DNA from: CATOSP01 sp965237775
Lineage (GTDB): Bacteria; Chloroflexota; Dehalococcoidia; Lucifugimonadales; UBA3495
Length of the DNA stretch: 64,000 nt
Direction of reading: 5' to 3'
Assembly (NCBI GenBank): GCA_965237775.1
Contig: OZ250155.1
Span: 496,001 to 560,000 of the forward strand
Shown: positions 25,028 through 33,464 of the stretch, piece after piece
Position numbering within the stretch: the stretch's first letter is position 1
Layout of the letters: each line of letters opens with the position of its first letter
The notes under the pieces: model-generated
What the model was told of the DNA's origin: nothing
What the model saw: only the letters and a program-made list of their open reading frames with translations
Database searches by the model: none
Program-made: the position numbers and the translations under genes

Positions 25028-25518
25028 TCATCCTCCGGGCTTCGGATCCACAAACGCGACCCCAACAGCGGACTGATGAGGGATATTCAACTCCATCTCT
25101 CCCTCGTCGGTCAGGCGCCACAGCCCACTGGCTCTCGCACGCATACGGCCTTCTTCTGTCCGCTTACGGGCCAGATCGGCATCTGCGTCAGCTTGAGGAG
25201 TTATTTCGATGAATTCTATCCGCGTACCGGCCAGACAAAGCCGCCCCCGGTAAACGCCCATCCCTCGAATCCTGCCAAAATCAGGAGTGGGAACGAAGGT
25301 CTCCACTCTGGTTGCCGGGTCTAGCCAGGTAATGCCGCTCCGATATCCGGCGGCCCGCCATTTGGATGTGCCGCCCGAAGGTATCCCGGATTAGCAGGAA
25401 GCTCCGGAAGTTCGGGGGGTTCGCCGGGCCCATCCTGGCAACCGATTAGAACGGTTGCCAGGACCAGGGTCACGATCCGTAGGACTGGGTGGGGAGTTGG
25501 CCATCTCGTATTTCTCAT
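25028..25518 (-). pseudogene. Lipoprotein-like gene, apparently frameshifted
   Basis: Two minus-strand frames join sensibly. From 25518 a lipoprotein signal reads 'MRNTRWPTPHPVLRIVTLVL' with lipobox LIGC, then a Pro/Glu linker. From about 25390 down to 25028, in the neighbouring phase, comes 'SGITWLDPATRVETFVPTPD' and 'GMGVYRGRLCLAGTRIEFIE'. A shift near 25375-25395 would link them into one protein of about 160 residues. No family recognised. Overlapping plus-strand frames (from 24968) are less protein-like. Confidence 0.35.
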
Positions 25519-25748
25519 TCCCGCCTTGCGCCCCCAACTGACTTTTCCCCCTTCCCATTCCGCGTTACACCTCTCTACCATCAATTCCACTCGATATCAC
25601 CCAACATTAGCTCGCACGCAAAACCCGGTTCCCGCAAGGAGGTTATGTCCCTAAATGTCCCAGTCTGACTCAAAACAAAAACTCCAGCCTCTCCGCCCGG
25701 CAGCGAAAAACCCTTCCCAGCCTAGCCGTCCGCACGCTCGGTGAACTC

Positions 25749-25895
25749 ATGGAATCCTTCAGCCCGGAATTCCGGCTCCCCGTCATCCGCACAGCCCTAA
25801 ACTATTCCACAAAACTAAACGAACTTCGAAAACTCGGCGATGATATCCAAGCCCTCAGTAACGCCCTACCCATCGGGACTCATCAGGAGGAGTAA
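25749..25895 (+). CDS. Small helical protein, phage/mobile-element type
   Basis: 48 codons from the only ATG in frame (MESFSPEFRLPVIRTALNYS). The same frame is open upstream and reads 'SLSARQRKTLPSLAVRTLGE', a motif like the N-terminus of small phage HTH proteins ('LSARQxxALP'). The true start may therefore lie further left or be lost by a frameshift after the ATG at 25655 (MSQSDSKQK). It ends in GGAGGAGTAA, which is also the ribosome-binding site of the next gene, so the two are translationally linked. Confidence 0.4.
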   Translation: MESFSPEFRLPVIRTALNYSTKLNELRKLGDDIQALSNALPIGTHQEE

Positions 25896-25897
25896 CT

Positions 25898-26218
25898 ATG
25901 ACTCTCGGCCAAATAAAGTCCGAAATCCGCCGCCTCCAGCGTAAACTGGCCCGCCCCTTGGCTCAAGTCGCCATCCAACGCATGTCTCAGGAACTTTGCG
26001 ACGAGTGGTCCTGCGCCTTGATCGAAAAGGAGCCCCTGCCGGACGCCCAACCCTTCATCCAACGGGTCGTCAAAGCGGGCTACCGTCTCTCCACATTCAC
26101 CTCAGTTAGCAGTTACCTGAATGGATGCCGCAACAACGGAGAGGCCCCTCTCCTCAAACCCCTTCTCCGCGCCCTCCTGCCCTGGGCGCCCCACGAATTA
26201 AACCTGCCAGCGCCCTAA
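25898..26218 (+). CDS. Hypothetical protein, co-transcribed with the small phage-type ORF
   Basis: 106 residues. A basic helical N-terminus (MTLGQIKSEIRRLQRKLARP) and a mixed C-terminal half (AGYRLSTFTSVSSYLNGCRN). Ribosome-binding site GGAGGAG at the optimal distance. No domain recognised. A mobile-element origin is suggested only by its partner. Confidence 0.55.
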   Translation: MTLGQIKSEIRRLQRKLARPLAQVAIQRMSQELCDEWSCALIEKEPLPDAQPFIQRVVKAGYRLSTFTSVSSYLNGCRNNGEAPLLKPLLRALLPWAPHELNLPAP

Positions 26219-26455
26219 AGCCCCGGACCGCAAGAGGGCGGTTCCCAACGGCCAGTGAGAAGTTCCGTCACCCGGCAAGGCAGTCCGTGAGCTCTGCACC
26301 CCGGCCTTAACCGGAGTGACTATGGGACCGCTCAAAATGCTATTGAACCAGCCTTCGAGCCGCGAAATGCCGGAAGACACGCCGTCGTCTGCTATAATTC
26401 TGGCCGGAGTTTTCCCCAATCAATTCTTCCGCGCGTGAAGCGAAGGTAAAACCGC

Positions 26456-27628
26456 ATGGCCGAGCCAGACAGTGTGGTCCAGCTAAAGGACCAGGCGTAC
26501 AGCGTGGAGACCCAAGCTCCGGGCCTGGACGAAAACAGTCTGGAAGAGGCCCGCAGGCTCATCGGCGTCGACTACCGCGGCGCCCGTGCTACGATAGAGA
26601 TTACCGAGGACAACATCCGCGACTTTTGCAACTACATGGGCAGCGAAAACCCGCTGTTTCTCGACTCCGCCCACGCTGCCGGCAGCAGATGGGGAGGAAT
26701 TGTCGCCCCGCCCGCAATGGTCGGCCAGGCCATCATCGCCCCCGGACTGCGGGGCATCCAGTGGATTTACGCCGGAATCGAGTGGGAGTTCTTCGACGTC
26801 ATGCGCCCCGGCGACGTAATTACCCAGCGGGGCCAACTGGCCGATGCCGTGGAAAAACGAGGCCGCGCCGTGCCTCGGATGATCCTTCAGATTAGCGACG
26901 TGACCTGCACTCGCCAGGACGGGTTCGTGGTAGCCCGTTCCCGCCCACATCACATGAGGACTCCGCGCCGCAGGGCGAGCGGAGGCATGAACTACGAGGC
27001 CCAGCCCCAACGCTGGTCACCGGAACAATTGGCCGCCGTCGAGCAAGAGCAGCTAGCTGAAAAGGTCCGGGGCAACCTTCCCCGGTATTGGGAAGACCTA
27101 GCCGAGGGAGACGAGATGGCCCCGGTAGTCTACGGCCCCCTACGGATATCGGATATCGCATTCACGGGCAGCTTCACCGATTCCGGGGCCCTCAACGCGG
27201 AGGCCGTGGCCCACAACGGCGCCCACGTGTACCAACTCCACAACCGGCGCAGGCACCCGGCGGACACCTATGTCAACCCCGAGACCGGAATGCAAGACCA
27301 TCCCCACCGGGGCCACTGGGAAGGGTACATGGCCAGGGAGGTCGGGATGCCCGGAGTGTATGACATGGGGCCGCAACGGGCTTCCTGGCTCTGCCGCTAC
27401 TTCACCGATTGGATGGGAGACGACGCATTCCTGACCCGCCTTTCGGCCTTCCTGCGAAAGCCCAACGTCGTCGGCGACGTTACCCGGATCAGGGGCCGTG
27501 TAGAACGCAAGTGGGTTGAGGCAGGACGCCACCTTGTAGAGTGCGGCGCGTGGGCCGTCAACCAAAGGGATGAGATCACCATGCCCGGAAATGCGGTGAT
27601 CTCCCTGCCCTCCCGGGCCGGCCGATGA
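26456..27628 (+). CDS. FAS1-like/MaoC-type dehydratase, double hot-dog protein (paralogue 1)
   Basis: 390 residues. The N-terminal half is a FAS1-like dehydratase domain: 'EEARRLIGVDYRGARATIEITEDNIRDFCNYMGSENPLFLD' and 'VAPPAMVGQ'. The second half (about 190-385) is another hot-dog fold, with 'LPRYWEDLAEGDEMAPVVYGPLRISDIA' and 'RASWLCRYFTDWMGDDAFL'. Related proteins hydrate or dehydrate 2-enoyl or mesaconyl/itaconyl-type CoA esters. It overlaps the next gene by 4 bp (ATGA), so the two products are probably made together. Confidence 0.85.
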   Translation: MAEPDSVVQLKDQAYSVETQAPGLDENSLEEARRLIGVDYRGARATIEITEDNIRDFCNYMGSENPLFLDSAHAAGSRWGGIVAPPAMVGQAIIAPGLRGIQWIYAGIEWEFFDVMRPGDVITQRGQLADAVEKRGRAVPRMILQISDVTCTRQDGFVVARSRPHHMRTPRRRASGGMNYEAQPQRWSPEQLAAVEQEQLAEKVRGNLPRYWEDLAEGDEMAPVVYGPLRISDIAFTGSFTDSGALNAEAVAHNGAHVYQLHNRRRHPADTYVNPETGMQDHPHRGHWEGYMAREVGMPGVYDMGPQRASWLCRYFTDWMGDDAFLTRLSAFLRKPNVVGDVTRIRGRVERKWVEAGRHLVECGAWAVNQRDEITMPGNAVISLPSRAGR

Positions 27629-28740
27629 CCCTCTCCCCTGGGGCGGACCCGCCCATCGGTCCCGCCGAGTTGGCCGAAGCCCGGTCGATGATCGGCGTTC
27701 CCCTGCGCCGAGTCCCGCACAACACGCTGGTCAGCCATCCGGCTATCAACCGGTGGGTCAAGAGCATCGGAGACCGGAATCCCCTGTGGTTGGACCCCAT
27801 CTATGCTGCTACAAGCGTGCTGGGCAGGACGGCTGCCCCGCCCCTTTGGTTGTACTCCGTTGACGACACCGCTCCGTCTTTGAAACTTCCGGGGCTCCAC
27901 GTTCTATACGGTGGAGTCTCCTGGGAGTTTCGAAGGTGGCTCACCCCTGGCGAAAGGGTTTCCGCCGAATCGCGCCTCCTGAACGTAGAGGAAAAACATG
28001 GCCGGTTCTGTGGCCCAATGTTCCTACAGACCTTCGAGACCGCCTATTCCGACGGCGCTGGCAAGCCCGTTGCGAGAGCCGAGTCCACCATCATTCGGAC
28101 CCTTCGCAACGCCGCGGTCCATGCAGGCAAGTACAGCGAAGTTCAAAAATACGTGTTCAGCCCGGAAGAGGCCAGAGCGGTGGAAGACGCTTACGACTCG
28201 GAAGGGGTCCGGGGACCTGTGCCGAGATATTGGGACCGCCTCAGTCCGGGCGACACCTTGCCCGCAATCGTCCGCGGTCCGCTGACCTCGGAAGAAGTGA
28301 TCCAGTTCATTTGCGCCACCAGGCCGGCCCTTGGTTTCAAGCAGTTCTTGCGCCACCGGCGGCATCATCCTGATGCGGCGTTTCCGGACCCCTCGACCGG
28401 CTCATGGGAGAGTTGGGAATCATCCATGGTGCGGGACGACGTGGCACAGGCTTTCGGCTTCCCGGCGGCGCACGATGCGGGAATCGACAGGGTTTCCTGG
28501 GTAGGCAACCTGTTGACCAACTGGATGGGCGATCAGGGCTTCCTGTCCTCTTTGAGAGTGTCTTTGGTCCTGCCCAACATCTACGGCGACGTGACATGGT
28601 GTCTTGGAAGGGTGGAAGGGCTGCGCCGCGAGGGCGGACGTCACCTGGCCGACCTGTCGGTGTGGTGCGAGAACCAGCGCGGCCAGCGGACCGCTCAGGG
28701 AGAGGCCACCGTGGTCCTGACACGGCGCAGGACTCCCTGA
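27625..28740 (+). CDS. FAS1-like/MaoC-type dehydratase, double hot-dog protein (paralogue 2)
   Basis: 371 residues, same layout as its upstream partner: 'AEARSMIGVPLRRVPHNTLVSHPAINRWVKSIGDRNPLWLD', 'AAPPLWLYS', then 'VPRYWDRLSPGDTLPAIVRGPLTSEEVIQF' and 'DRVSWVGNLLTNWMGDQGFL'. The overall identity looks low, so this is an old duplication. The pair may form a heteromeric enzyme or act on successive substrates. The start overlaps the preceding stop (ATGA). Confidence 0.85.
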   Translation: MTLSPGADPPIGPAELAEARSMIGVPLRRVPHNTLVSHPAINRWVKSIGDRNPLWLDPIYAATSVLGRTAAPPLWLYSVDDTAPSLKLPGLHVLYGGVSWEFRRWLTPGERVSAESRLLNVEEKHGRFCGPMFLQTFETAYSDGAGKPVARAESTIIRTLRNAAVHAGKYSEVQKYVFSPEEARAVEDAYDSEGVRGPVPRYWDRLSPGDTLPAIVRGPLTSEEVIQFICATRPALGFKQFLRHRRHHPDAAFPDPSTGSWESWESSMVRDDVAQAFGFPAAHDAGIDRVSWVGNLLTNWMGDQGFLSSLRVSLVLPNIYGDVTWCLGRVEGLRREGGRHLADLSVWCENQRGQRTAQGEATVVLTRRRTP

Positions 28741-28804
28741 AGGTTTCCGTCAGGGCGCTTTAGACGGGTTTGGCCCATATCCATTCCGCGCTGTTTCCAG
28801 GGAG

Positions 28805-28935
28805 CGGGAGATATCCCCCTTAATCCCCCTTTCGCGAAAGGGGGAGACGCGGGAATGGCCGCACTTTCCCGAACGGGAGAGGAATCTAAAGCCCCCCTTT
28901 GGCGAAAGGGGGATTCCTCTTCCCTGATGAAAGGT
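28805..28935. repeat. Palindromic C-rich/G-rich repeat cluster
   Basis: Two units of the dispersed C5-TTTCG/CGAAA-G5 hairpin repeat, fused to a 'CTGATGAAAGGTGGGGTAAAG' type tail. They lie between convergent transcription units. No gene in 28741-29077. Confidence 0.6.
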
Positions 28936-29017
28936 GGGGTAAAGGGTCTTGGCCCCATCCTGGGATTGATTGCGGGGGTGGAGTGGGGTTTCTGGTTGGG
29001 CAGAGGTATTGAAAAAT

Positions 29018-29048
29018 GCAGACGCCCCGGCAAAACCGGGGCGTCTGC
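29018..29048 (-). terminator. Strong intrinsic terminator of the peptide-ABC operon
   Basis: Perfect 13-bp stem GCAGACGCCCCGG/CCGGGGCGTCTGC with a five-base loop. It is followed on the minus strand by ATTTTTC, 30 bp past the stop of the ATPase gene. Confidence 0.9.
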
Positions 29049-29077
29049 AAATGGCCTAACTCCGTTGGGTTGCGGGC

Positions 29078-30121
29078 TTAGAACGCGCCGTAGCCGTCCG
29101 CCCGGATACAGGCCGCCCAGTGGTTGGACGCCACTTCCCTCAGCTCCGGTAGGTACCTCTGACAGTCGTCGTTGGCTATCGGACACCTGGGGTGGAACAC
29201 ACACCCGCTCGGCGGGTTCAGCGGGCTCGGCACCTCTCCCGTCAGCAGGATCCGCTCCCTTTGCGCGTCGATGACCGGGTCAGGTATCGGCACCGCCGAG
29301 AGCAATGCCCGCGTGTACGGGTGGACCGGGTTCACGTAAATCTCGTTCCGCTCCGCCACCTCCATCAGCCGTCCGAGGTACATCACCCCCACCCGGTCGC
29401 TGATGTGCCTCACCACCGACAGGTCGTGGGCGATGAAGAGGTACGTAAGCCCGAACTGCTCCTGCAGGTCTTCCAGCAGGTTGATGATCTGCGCCTGAAT
29501 CGACACGTCCAACGCCGACACCGGCTCGTCCGCCACGATGAACTTCGGCCCCACTGACAACGCGCGCGCAACCCCGATCCTCTGCCTCTGCCCCCCGCTG
29601 AACTCGTGGGGGAACCTGTCGGCCATGTACGGGTTCAGTCCCACGTTCTGCAACAGGTCCGCAACCCGTTCTCTGTATTCGGCCTTCCCCCGCACTAGGC
29701 CGTGAACGATCAACGGCTCTCCGATGATGTTCCCCGCCGTCATCCTCGGGTTCAGCGAGCTGTACGGGTCCTGGAAGATCACCTGCATCTCACGCCGCTT
29801 CTCCCGCATCTGCCGCGTCGACAGGCTCGTCAGGTCCTGCCCTTCGAACAGCACCTGCCCTTCCGTTGGCTTGTATAGCTGCAGGATGCACCGCCCTGTC
29901 GTCGTCTTCCCGCAGCCGCTCTCTCCCACCAGCCCCAACGTCTCTCCGCGCTTCACCGTGAAACTGATGCCGTCCACAGCCTTGATGTACGCCACCGTCT
30001 TCTGGAACACCAATCCCGAACTCACCGGGAAGTACATCTTCAGATCTCTTACTTCCAGCAGAACCTCATCGTCCGTGCTTGCCGCTGCTCCCTGCGCCTG
30101 GGTCTCTGGCGTCGTCGTCAT
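29078..30121 (-). CDS. Peptide/nickel-type ABC transporter ATP-binding protein (DppF/OppF-like)
   Basis: 347 residues. Walker A GESGCGKTTTGR, Q-loop 'VIFQDPYSSLNPRM', signature 'FSGGQRQRIGVARAL' and Walker B 'KFIVADEPVSALD'. The oligopeptide C-terminal domain has 'HPYTRALLSAVP' and the Cys-bearing 'GCVFHPRCPIANDDC'. One of a pair of ATPases that would drive uptake of oligopeptides. It follows the other ATPase by 2 bp. No permease genes are adjacent. Confidence 0.92.
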   Translation of the reverse strand: MTTTPETQAQGAAASTDDEVLLEVRDLKMYFPVSSGLVFQKTVAYIKAVDGISFTVKRGETLGLVGESGCGKTTTGRCILQLYKPTEGQVLFEGQDLTSLSTRQMREKRREMQVIFQDPYSSLNPRMTAGNIIGEPLIVHGLVRGKAEYRERVADLLQNVGLNPYMADRFPHEFSGGQRQRIGVARALSVGPKFIVADEPVSALDVSIQAQIINLLEDLQEQFGLTYLFIAHDLSVVRHISDRVGVMYLGRLMEVAERNEIYVNPVHPYTRALLSAVPIPDPVIDAQRERILLTGEVPSPLNPPSGCVFHPRCPIANDDCQRYLPELREVASNHWAACIRADGYGAF

Positions 30122-30123
30122 CG

Positions 30124-31236
30124 CTAATCGTTCTCCCCTGCCTGCTGTTCAGCCGCTGCCGCGGCTTGCATTTCCGCAGCTTGCATCTCAGCGGCTTCCA
30201 TCGCCGCCGTCTCTTCTTCCACTACCAAGCCCCGCTCCCTGCGGTACTCTTCCACCAGCGCGTCCATCTCCTCGATCCGCCAGCACGCCGACCAGTGCCC
30301 GTCTCCCGCCACCATCAACGGCGGTATCTCCTGCGAGCACTGGTCCACCGCCCACCGGCACCGGCCACGGAAGGAGCACCCAGGAGCCAGGTTCACCAGG
30401 TCCGGCGGCTGCCCTTCGATCGGGTCCAGCTTGGCCCGCCTAGGCTGGTCCAGCCTCGGCACTGAGTTCAGCAGCCCCACCGTGTACGGGTGCATCGGCT
30501 TCGAGTAGATCTCCTGCGCCGTCCCCCGCTCGATGATCTTACCGGCGTACATGATGTTCACACGGTCCGCGTACCGGGCCACCACTCCCAGGTTGTGGGT
30601 GATCACTATCAGCGCCACCCCAAACTCGCTGGTCAGTGACTTCATCAGCTCCAGAATCTGCGCCTGAATCGTCACGTCCAACGCCGTCGTCGGCTCGTCG
30701 GCGATGATCAGCTTTGGGTTGCAACTCAATGCCATCGCGATCATCACGCGCTGGCGCATCCCCCCGCTGAATTGGTGCGGGTACTGCTTGATTCGACGCT
30801 CAGGGTCGGGAATGCCCACCCGCGCCAGCAGGTCAACCCCCTCACGGCGCGACTCGTCACGGTTCATCCCCATGTGCAGTTGCAGCGTCTCAGTTAGCTG
30901 CTTCTCCACCGTCAACACCGGATTTAGCGACGTCATCGGCTCCTGGAAGACCATCGAGATCTTCCCGCCTCTGATCTGCCGCATGTCGTCCATGTCGATC
31001 TTCAAGATGTCTTCGTTTTGGAAGAGTATCTCCCCGTCGACGATCCTCCCCGGCGGGTCCGGGATCAGCCGCATCACCGACAAGGCGCTTACGCTCTTGC
31101 CGCAGCCGCTCTCCCCCACCAGCCCAAGGGTCTCGCCCTCTTCAAGCTCATACGAGACCCCGTCTACCGCCTTCACCACACCCTCAAAGGTGTAAAAGTA
31201 GGTCCTAAGGTCTCTTACCTCTAGCAGCTCTGCCAA
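30124..31236 (-). CDS. Peptide/nickel-type ABC transporter ATP-binding protein (DppD/OppD-like)
   Basis: 370 residues. Walker A GESGCGKSVSAL, 'MVFQEPMTSLNPVL', signature 'FSGGMRQRVMIAMAL', Walker B 'KLIIADEPTTALD' and 'HPYTVGLLNSVPRLD' with 'GCSFRGRCRWAVDQC'. The C-terminus carries an extra Ala/Glu-rich tail of repeated 'EMQAA' units, which is unusual. First gene of the minus-strand pair, divergent from the binding protein at 31668 across a shared 430-bp promoter region (31237-31667) in which I recognise no further element. Confidence 0.92.
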   Translation of the reverse strand: MAELLEVRDLRTYFYTFEGVVKAVDGVSYELEEGETLGLVGESGCGKSVSALSVMRLIPDPPGRIVDGEILFQNEDILKIDMDDMRQIRGGKISMVFQEPMTSLNPVLTVEKQLTETLQLHMGMNRDESRREGVDLLARVGIPDPERRIKQYPHQFSGGMRQRVMIAMALSCNPKLIIADEPTTALDVTIQAQILELMKSLTSEFGVALIVITHNLGVVARYADRVNIMYAGKIIERGTAQEIYSKPMHPYTVGLLNSVPRLDQPRRAKLDPIEGQPPDLVNLAPGCSFRGRCRWAVDQCSQEIPPLMVAGDGHWSACWRIEEMDALVEEYRRERGLVVEEETAAMEAAEMQAAEMQAAAAAEQQAGEND

Positions 31237-31667
31237 CTAGACCTCCTCGCGGGACCTCGCCGCCCTTCTTTTTCGTGTTGGGTATCGGAAACCTGTTTGG
31301 GGACCAAGGTAATCAATGTTGTCCGGGCGCATTCGCCCGGCCTTGAATCTGCCGAAATATATACTATCACTTGTCACCAAGTCAATACCGACCTACTTGG
31401 TGATAACAGGGCCGAGGGATTATCAGAGTATATTGCACCGTTTAATCAGCCGCACGGCAATTCCAGTCGTCATGAGGGTAAGCGTTGCACCAGCGCGGGG
31501 GGATTCCGGGCGTGTCAAAACATCTCCTGTCATTGAGATGCCTCCCATTAACCGGCGAATTGCGTTGCAACTTGTGCCCGCGACTAACTAGAATTAACGT
31601 GGTAGACGATCTTCCCTGCCGCTACTCGCGGCCCAGTCATTCTCCGGGCAACAAGAAGGCGGATAGC

Positions 31668-33407
31668 ATGATTAAGCGTTCATTTCGGTCACTCTACGGG
31701 CTGACGTTGATACTAGCCTGCGTGGCTCTGGCGTCGTTTCCGGCCTGCTCCTCCACCGATGATCCGGCGGACGGAGGAGTCCAGCCGCCCTCTTCAGACC
31801 AGTCGAACGCGTCCGTTGCACCGGATGCCAGCGCCCCGGAGCAGACCGCCCCTACCCCCGAGGAACAGTCCATGGCCAGTCCGCGGACCTCCGATGGACG
31901 TCGCGGGGGACGCCTTGTCCTGCGTTTCTCCGACCCGCCGACCCTGGACCCTCATCTGACCACCGACAACGTTTCCGGCGAGTATGTCCAGGAAGTATTC
32001 GCAGGGCTGGTCACCATCAGCCCCGATATCGAAATCGTACCCGACATGGCGGAAGACTGGGAAATCACTTCCGACGGGCTGAGGTACACCTTCCACATGC
32101 ACCCGGAAGCCAAATTCCATGACGGGACTCCCGTCACGGCTGAGGACTTCCGTTGGTCTCTGGAGCGTGCCGCCGACCCGGCTACCGAGTCTCCGGTCGC
32201 CGAGCAGTACCTGAGCGACATCGTGGGGGTCTCTGGCAAGGTCAGGGGGGAAGCAACATCGATTTCCGGTCTCAGCGTAGTTGATGATTCGACCATCGCG
32301 ATTACCATAGACGCGCCAAAAGCCTATTTCATCGCCAAGCTCACCTACCCGACCGCCTTCGTCCTGGACCGGGATCACGTTGAGGCCAACCCCGAAGATT
32401 GGCTGTTCAGTCCAAACGGTTCCGGTCCATTCAGGCTGGACCGGTATGAGCAGGGCGAGGTGATGATACTGGGCCGAAACGATCACTATCACCCAGGTCC
32501 TCCCTTCGTCGACGAAGTGGAACTGATCCTGAGCGGCGGCGACTACATGTTGATGTATGAGAACGATGAAATCCACGTCACCGGCGTTGCCCTTTCAGAC
32601 CTGGAACGCCTCCAGGACACGTCTGATCCACTTAATGCCCAACTAGTCACCGCTCCCTCTTCCTTCAGCACCTCATACTATGGGATGAACGTCAACGAAC
32701 CTCCCTTTGACGACCTGAAGTTCCGGCAGGCCATCAACTACGCCGTCAACAAACAGGAGATCGCCACGGCCGTTTTGCAGGACCTCAACCTGCCTGCCAA
32801 GGGTGTCATCCCCCCGAGGTTTCCCTCTTATAATCCCGACCTCCGAGGGTACGACTTCGACCCGGTGAAAGCCAAGCAGCTTCTTTCAGAGTCCCGCTAC
32901 TCCGACGTGGACTCCCTCCCTCCGATTGTGCTTTCGATCCCCGGGAGTTTCGGGGCCACGGTCGGTCCAAGCACCGAGGCAATGTTGAAGGCGTGGGAAG
33001 TCAATCTGGGGATTCGCGTCGACATCGAGCACACGGAATGGGCGACTTTCCTGCAAGACCTGAACCAACGGAGGTTCCAGTTCTTCGCAGTAGCCTGGGG
33101 GGCGGACTACCCGGACCCGGAAAACTTCCTGGACATCCTGTTCCACAGCGAGAGCGAGAACAACCATACCGGCTACAACAACCCGGAAGTGGACTCGCTG
33201 CTGGAGCAGGCCAGGGTCGAGCCAGACCAGACCAGGCGGTTCGAGCTCTATAACACCATCGAACAGAAGATCGTCGACGAAGCTCCGTGGGTGCCCCTGT
33301 GGCACAGCCGCGAACGCAAGGTGCTAATCAAACCGGAGGTCAGGGACTACTTCCTCGTGCCGATGACCATCCCGAAGTTCCGGTTCGTGTATTTCGAGAC
33401 CAACTAA
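31668..33407 (+). CDS. Peptide ABC transporter substrate-binding lipoprotein (SBP family 5)
   Basis: 579 residues from ATG 31668 with AGAAGGCGG upstream; the frame is open further left but the signal peptide starts here (MIKRSFRSLYGLTLILACVA, lipobox FPAC). After a linker the family-5 fold begins: 'LRFSDPPTLDPHLTTDNVSG', 'LAEDWEITSDGLRYTFHMHPEAKFHDGTPVTAEDFRWSLERAADP', and later 'FDDLKFRQAINYAVNKQEI' and 'YPDPENFLDILF'. It captures peptides at the outer membrane face. Divergent to the two ATPase genes, which suggests one uptake system with permeases encoded elsewhere. Confidence 0.9.
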   Translation: MIKRSFRSLYGLTLILACVALASFPACSSTDDPADGGVQPPSSDQSNASVAPDASAPEQTAPTPEEQSMASPRTSDGRRGGRLVLRFSDPPTLDPHLTTDNVSGEYVQEVFAGLVTISPDIEIVPDMAEDWEITSDGLRYTFHMHPEAKFHDGTPVTAEDFRWSLERAADPATESPVAEQYLSDIVGVSGKVRGEATSISGLSVVDDSTIAITIDAPKAYFIAKLTYPTAFVLDRDHVEANPEDWLFSPNGSGPFRLDRYEQGEVMILGRNDHYHPGPPFVDEVELILSGGDYMLMYENDEIHVTGVALSDLERLQDTSDPLNAQLVTAPSSFSTSYYGMNVNEPPFDDLKFRQAINYAVNKQEIATAVLQDLNLPAKGVIPPRFPSYNPDLRGYDFDPVKAKQLLSESRYSDVDSLPPIVLSIPGSFGATVGPSTEAMLKAWEVNLGIRVDIEHTEWATFLQDLNQRRFQFFAVAWGADYPDPENFLDILFHSESENNHTGYNNPEVDSLLEQARVEPDQTRRFELYNTIEQKIVDEAPWVPLWHSRERKVLIKPEVRDYFLVPMTIPKFRFVYFETN

Positions 33408-33464
33408 CAGTTCCAGGCGTACTTGGCTGTCTGGACGGCCCTAGGGCGGTTCCCGGGGCCTTCG

